Below are positions 5,599-7,482 of a DNA stretch of 7,482 bases, one piece after another. The notes beneath the pieces are model-generated. The model searched no databases and was not told where the DNA came from. It was given only the letters and a program-made list of their open reading frames with translations. The translations under genes and the position numbers were made by a program. Source of the DNA: Chloroflexota bacterium (GTDB taxonomy: Bacteria; Chloroflexota; Dehalococcoidia; DSTF01; RBG-16-68-14); contig JACZTE010000038.1 of the NCBI GenBank assembly GCA_022573935.1, forward strand, positions 1 through 7,482. The letters are read 5' to 3'. Every line of letters starts with the position of its first letter. The first letter of the stretch is position 1.

Positions 5599-6390
5599 AT
5601 GAGTGAGCACTCTGGCATTGAATGGACGGAAGCTACTTGGAACCCAGTGACCGGATGCACGAAAGTATCGCCTGGCTGCGCGCACTGTTACGCGGAGACG
5701 TTTGCGGAGCGGTTCAGGGGAGTCCCCGGCCACCCTTACGAGCAAGGGTTTGACTTAAAACTGTGGCCTGAGCGTTTGGAGCTACCCCTAAAATGGCGTC
5801 GGCCGCGACTCGTATTCGTCAACTCCATGTCCGACCTGTTTCATGAGGATATACCCGCTGGATTCATTGCTCAGGTCTTCGACACTATGCGACGGGCTGA
5901 GCAGCATACGTTCCAAGTTCTTACGAAACGTCCGGAGCGTGCTCGCCTCCTGGCGAAGGAACTTCCCTGGCCGTCGAATGTGTGGATGGGCGTTTCAGTC
6001 GAAAACCAGCGGTGGGTAACAAGGATCGCCCACCTTCGAGAACTGCCAGCAGCAGTAAAGTTCTTATCGTGCGAGCCGCTGCTTGGCCCGCTTCGTCTCA
6101 ATCTGAACGGAATCGACTGGGTTATAGTCGGTGGCGAGTCCGGGCATCGGGCTAGACCGATGGGTGTGGCTTGGGCCCGCGAGATTCGAGACCAATGTTT
6201 AGGCGCAGGGGTTCCTTTCTTCTTCAAGCAATGGGGTGCTCACAATGAAGCTTCCGTGCGCGTGGGAAAGCGAGACGCGGGCAGAATCCTGGACGGACGA
6301 ACCTGGGATGAGCTGCCTTCCAAACCACTTGGACCTAGAACAACTGAGCCTGGCCTCGCGCGTCCGGCTGTTTTAGTACAGAGTTCATAA
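5599..6390 (+). CDS. Three-Cys-motif protein, phage Gp37/Gp68 family (DUF5131), radical-SAM-like
   Basis: This 263-residue protein belongs to the Gp37/Gp68 (PF07505, DUF5131) family, found in phages and mobile or defence-associated regions. Its molecular function is not established. The N-terminus 'IEWTEATWNPVTGC' leads into the cysteine cluster C20-x6-C27-x2-C30 ('CTKVSPGCAHCYAE'), which resembles an iron-sulfur-binding radical SAM loop related to spore photoproduct lyase. Further family blocks are 'VFVNSMSDLFHEDIP' (72-86), 'FQVLTKRPER' (105-114), 'WMGVSVENQ' (129-137), 'FLSCEPLLGP' (155-164), 'DWVIVGGESG' (173-182), 'PFFFKQWG' (206-213) and 'LDGRTWDELP' (231-240). Family members usually end soon after that block; here about 23 extra residues extend into the overlap with tcmP. 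The start at 5599 has AAGAGG about 5 nt upstream. The -10/-35 region was not clear. Base composition is lower in GC than the flanking chromosome, consistent with transfer. The partner TcmP is encoded on the opposite strand. Confidence 0.9.
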   Translation: MSEHSGIEWTEATWNPVTGCTKVSPGCAHCYAETFAERFRGVPGHPYEQGFDLKLWPERLELPLKWRRPRLVFVNSMSDLFHEDIPAGFIAQVFDTMRRAEQHTFQVLTKRPERARLLAKELPWPSNVWMGVSVENQRWVTRIAHLRELPAAVKFLSCEPLLGPLRLNLNGIDWVIVGGESGHRARPMGVAWAREIRDQCLGAGVPFFFKQWGAHNEASVRVGKRDAGRILDGRTWDELPSKPLGPRTTEPGLARPAVLVQSS

Positions 6391-7108
6391 TCCGAGCACC
6401 AACGTTGACCTTACTCACGAAGACTAGATAGTACAGACGCTTGTTTCCTTGAGTCTTGATTAAGCGATCATCGGTCGTCGTGTACTTGTAACCGAGACTG
6501 GCCAGTCCTTTCTTGTAGTGGTCCAAAAGCTCCCTTGTCGGCGCTCTTCCAGATGGCCGCCAAAGTTGTTGCCATTTGTCGTTCCCGAAGTAGGCCGGGA
6601 CTTTCGGACTCTGGCGATTGCGATTGATAGCCATGCCAAACGGGAAGTTAATGAGTAGTTCAGTTTTCCATTTGGCAATCGATTGAATCGTGTCCCATCG
6701 CGGATCGATACCGTAAGGATCGAGGAAGACGAAGATCGGGGCTTTCTTGTGATAGGCATGAACGACCTTAGGAAGCTCGGCATTGGCGTCGCCACAGATC
6801 ACGGTGACTCGACCTGATTCGCCCCTCTCTCCGACTCTGCTTTCGAGCTCGGCCGCTAGATCATGATCTTTCTCAATGAAGTAGAGGTGACTGAATTTGG
6901 TGCCATTCGCAGCACGGGCGGATAGCGCTATAAGCGGTGAGCCGTCAATTTCTCGGCCTTCCCTCTCAAGAATGTTAGTACCCGGTCCGGCAAAGCCGTC
7001 GACATAGATTCGTTCCCAAGCCCGGGTTGTGGCTCCCAGGTATGCGGGAAGGTAATCCTCGAGGATCTTTAACTTGTCGCGTGTCCAATCTCCGACAGTC
7101 CTAGGCAT
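6335..7108 (-). CDS. tcmP: Three-Cys-motif partner protein TcmP, methyltransferase-like
   Basis: This 257-residue protein is the standing partner of the DUF5131 protein. N-terminal 'WTRDKLKILEDYLPAYLGAT' (8-27) is typical of the family. Class I SAM methyltransferase-like motifs follow in order: motif I 'YVDGFAGPG' (35-43), the acidic end of strand 2 'YFIEKD' (76-81), 'VICGDANAEL' (104-112), motif IV 'FVFLDPYG' (126-133) and 'LLINFPFGMA' (151-160). A C-terminal strand, 'LYYLVFVSK' (225-233), closes the fold. Methyl transfer is therefore a fair inference, though the substrate (nucleic acid or protein) is unknown. The start is ATG 7108; GGAGG (complement of 7120-7124) is 11 nt upstream, rather far. 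The gene begins 42 nt after the encoded CCA of tRNA-Sec on the same strand, with no obvious terminator between, so tRNA read-through could drive it. Its last 56 bp overlap the three-Cys gene tail to tail. GC is clearly lower than in flanking genes. Confidence 0.87.
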   Translation of the reverse strand: MPRTVGDWTRDKLKILEDYLPAYLGATTRAWERIYVDGFAGPGTNILEREGREIDGSPLIALSARAANGTKFSHLYFIEKDHDLAAELESRVGERGESGRVTVICGDANAELPKVVHAYHKKAPIFVFLDPYGIDPRWDTIQSIAKWKTELLINFPFGMAINRNRQSPKVPAYFGNDKWQQLWRPSGRAPTRELLDHYKKGLASLGYKYTTTDDRLIKTQGNKRLYYLVFVSKVNVGARIMNSVLKQPDARGQAQLF

Positions 7109-7126
7109 TTATGACGTATCCTCCCC

Positions 7127-7141
7127 ACTGTCCAGCACAGT
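7127..7141. promoter_or_regulatory. Short inverted repeat between tRNA-Sec and tcmP
   Basis: ACTGT (7127-7131) and ACAGT (7137-7141) are perfect complements around CCAGC. The element sits 9 nt beyond the CCA end and just upstream of the tcmP ribosome binding site. It could be an operator, a processing stem in a tRNA-mRNA transcript, or a recombinase core-flanking site. A weak promoter-like pair toward tcmP (TTACTG and GATACG, 17 nt apart on the minus strand) overlaps it. Confidence 0.3.
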
Positions 7142-7147
7142 AATTGC

Positions 7148-7170
7148 GGCTGGCGGGAGTGCATGGGAGT
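7148..7170 (-). repeat. Proximal attachment-site repeat within tRNA-Sec 3' end
   Basis: This is the direct-repeat partner of 5489-5511: 22 of 23 positions are identical, and identity stops at the T-loop (7170/7171). It supplies the acceptor 3' strand and CCA of the present tRNA-Sec gene. By the usual logic of tRNA integration, this end came with the element. Confidence 0.78.
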
Positions 7171-7246
7171 CGAACCCACCCGTCCTTCCACGGAAGGACG
7201 CAACTGTTTTGAAGACCGCGAGGACCACCGGGCCCCATCCACCCCC
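7151..7246 (-). tRNA. selC: tRNA-Sec (selenocysteine), anticodon UCA
   Basis: The gene spans 96 nt including an encoded CCA (complement of 7151-7153) and discriminator G. Features specific to tRNA-Sec are a 6-bp D-stem with a 4-nt CGGT loop (GGGGCC / GGTCCT), the anticodon loop CTTCAAA giving UCA, which reads UGA, and a long variable arm with an 8-bp stem (CGTCCTTC / GAAGGACG) and CGTG loop. The T-arm is GTGGG-TTCGACT-CCCAT. The acceptor is GGGGGTGG against GCACTCCC: seven pairs including one G-U, with position 8 facing G. The anticodon stem GCGGT/ACAGT has one G-A mismatch. The T-arm region closely resembles E. coli selC (GGTTCGACTCC). The RNA delivers selenocysteine with SelB after SelA-dependent conversion; those genes must be elsewhere. 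It is adjacent to, and the target of, the two-gene island. Confidence 0.88.
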
Positions 7247-7253
7247 GCACCGT

Positions 7254-7283
7254 AGTCTACGTCGCGGCGCGGCAGGACGACAA
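7254..7283 (-). promoter_or_regulatory. Putative tRNA-Sec promoter
   Basis: On the minus strand, TTGTCG (complement of 7278-7283) and TAGACT (complement of 7254-7259) are separated by 18 nt, each matching 4 of 6 consensus bases. The -10 box ends 7 nt before the mature tRNA 5' end at 7246, a normal distance for a tRNA transcript start. It lies between the tRNA and the serine hydrolase fragment. Confidence 0.4.
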
Positions 7284-7296
7284 GGAGGGCGATCCC

Positions 7297-7409
7297 CCGC
7301 CCGAAGTAGACCGCGAGGCGCTCGACACGCTGCTCGACGCGGCGTTCGCGGAGGCGCAGCCGGCGACGACCAAGCATACGAGCGACGTTGTCGTCGTCTG
7401 GAGAGGCCG
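7297..7409 (+). pseudogene. Fragment of serine hydrolase gene (duplicate of 3516-3628)
   Basis: The segment aligns without gaps to 3516-3628 of the serine hydrolase gene, with 7 mismatches over the first 112 positions (about 94% identity). It encodes 'PPPEVDREALDTLLDAAF' and 'TSDVVVVWRGR', corresponding to residues about 28-65 of the full enzyme. Neither the proper N-terminus nor the catalytic S-x-x-K follows. Upstream the homology stops at 7297 after an AAGGAGGGCGATC sequence with no ATG. Downstream it stops at 7409 inside a hairpin, after which the frame continues open with unrelated residues to the window end. It is a broken duplicate rather than a working gene; a decayed or chimeric paralogue is possible. 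The frame-preserving substitutions (for example Glu to Lys at 'TTKHTSD') show it has diverged for some time. Confidence 0.75.
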
Positions 7410-7428
7410 CCACGACGGCGGCCTCTCC
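7400..7428. repeat. Perfect 12-bp hairpin at the end of the hydrolase fragment
   Basis: GGAGAGGCCGCC (7400-7411) and GGCGGCCTCTCC (7417-7428) are exact complements around an ACGAC loop. The left arm overlaps the last bases of the duplicated hydrolase sequence, and the sequence changes that break identity there (CGT to AGA) are the ones that complete the stem. No T-run follows, so an intrinsic terminator is doubtful. Confidence 0.7.
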
Positions 7429-7482
7429 CCTGCCAGAATCCGTGACCGTCTGCGAACGCTCCGCCCTGTAGCCAGTCCTCTC

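Larger units (their letters stand above)
5489..7170. mobile_element. Minimal genomic island integrated at the 3' end of tRNA-Sec (no integrase)
   Basis: The segment is bounded by the 23-bp direct repeats 5489-5511 and 7148-7170, the latter being the 3' end of a complete tRNA-Sec gene. Its composition differs from the flanks: for example 27 G/C of 60 at 6421-6480 against 47 of 60 at 3481-3540. Cargo is only two convergent genes, a three-Cys-motif protein and TcmP. There is no integrase, excisionase or replication gene, so it is either a deletion remnant or a passenger mobilised by an integrase encoded elsewhere. TGGTAGCGG occurs twice just inside the left end (5511-5519 and 5554-5562), which could be recombinase arm sites or chance. 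tRNA-Sec (selC) is a known island target in enterobacteria. Confidence 0.7.

Noticed and set aside
7069..7445. Open frames crossing the tRNA-Sec gene on both strands
   Set aside because: They run through the tRNA and mix hydrolase-fragment sequence in the wrong frame; no initiation signal or domain supports them.

Overview
This is a GC-rich bacterial chromosomal window. Gene content (HolA, an F420/FMN luciferase-like oxidoreductase, an SDR, a class C beta-lactamase-like hydrolase, an epoxide-hydrolase-like protein) together with imperfect intergenic repeats of the 'GGCTcAGCATGACa' kind points to Chloroflexota (Dehalococcoidia/SAR202-like or Thermomicrobia-like), with an actinobacterium as the alternative. 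That assignment is inference. A tRNA-Sec gene implies that the host makes selenoproteins, although no selenoprotein is visible here.

Layout. Bases 1-814 (minus strand) hold a two-gene unit: a small two-helix membrane protein, then holA (DNA polymerase III delta), joined by a TGATG stop/start overlap; holA runs off the left edge. Bases 815-972 are a divergent spacer with inverted repeats. Bases 973-1137 (plus) appear to encode a 54-residue two-helix membrane protein. Bases 1256-2164 (plus) encode a luciferase-like monooxygenase-fold oxidoreductase. Bases 2165-2425 are a convergent spacer full of short dispersed repeats and hairpins. Bases 2426-3274 (minus) encode an SDR. A compact divergent control region follows, with a palindrome overlapping a promoter-like -35 box. 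Bases 3435-5484 (plus) form a two-gene operon of a serine hydrolase and an epoxide-hydrolase-like enzyme.

The most interesting part is 5489-7246. A complete tRNA-Sec gene (minus strand, anticodon UCA, encoded CCA) lies at 7151-7246. Its 3' end (T-arm 3' strand, acceptor 3' strand, CCA) is repeated in direct orientation at 5489-5511, with one mismatch over 23 bp. Between the two copies lies about 1.64 kb of visibly lower-GC DNA with just two genes: a three-Cys-motif (Gp37/Gp68, DUF5131) radical-SAM-like protein and its usual partner TcmP, which has class I methyltransferase-like motifs. This is the signature of a very small genomic island integrated at the 3' end of a tRNA gene, but without an integrase. 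The two cargo genes converge and overlap by 56 bp at their 3' ends, and tcmP lies 42 bp downstream of the tRNA on the same strand, so it may be read from the tRNA promoter.

To the right of the tRNA, 7297-7409 carries a roughly 94% identical fragment of the serine hydrolase gene from 3516-3628. It ends at a perfect 12-bp hairpin.
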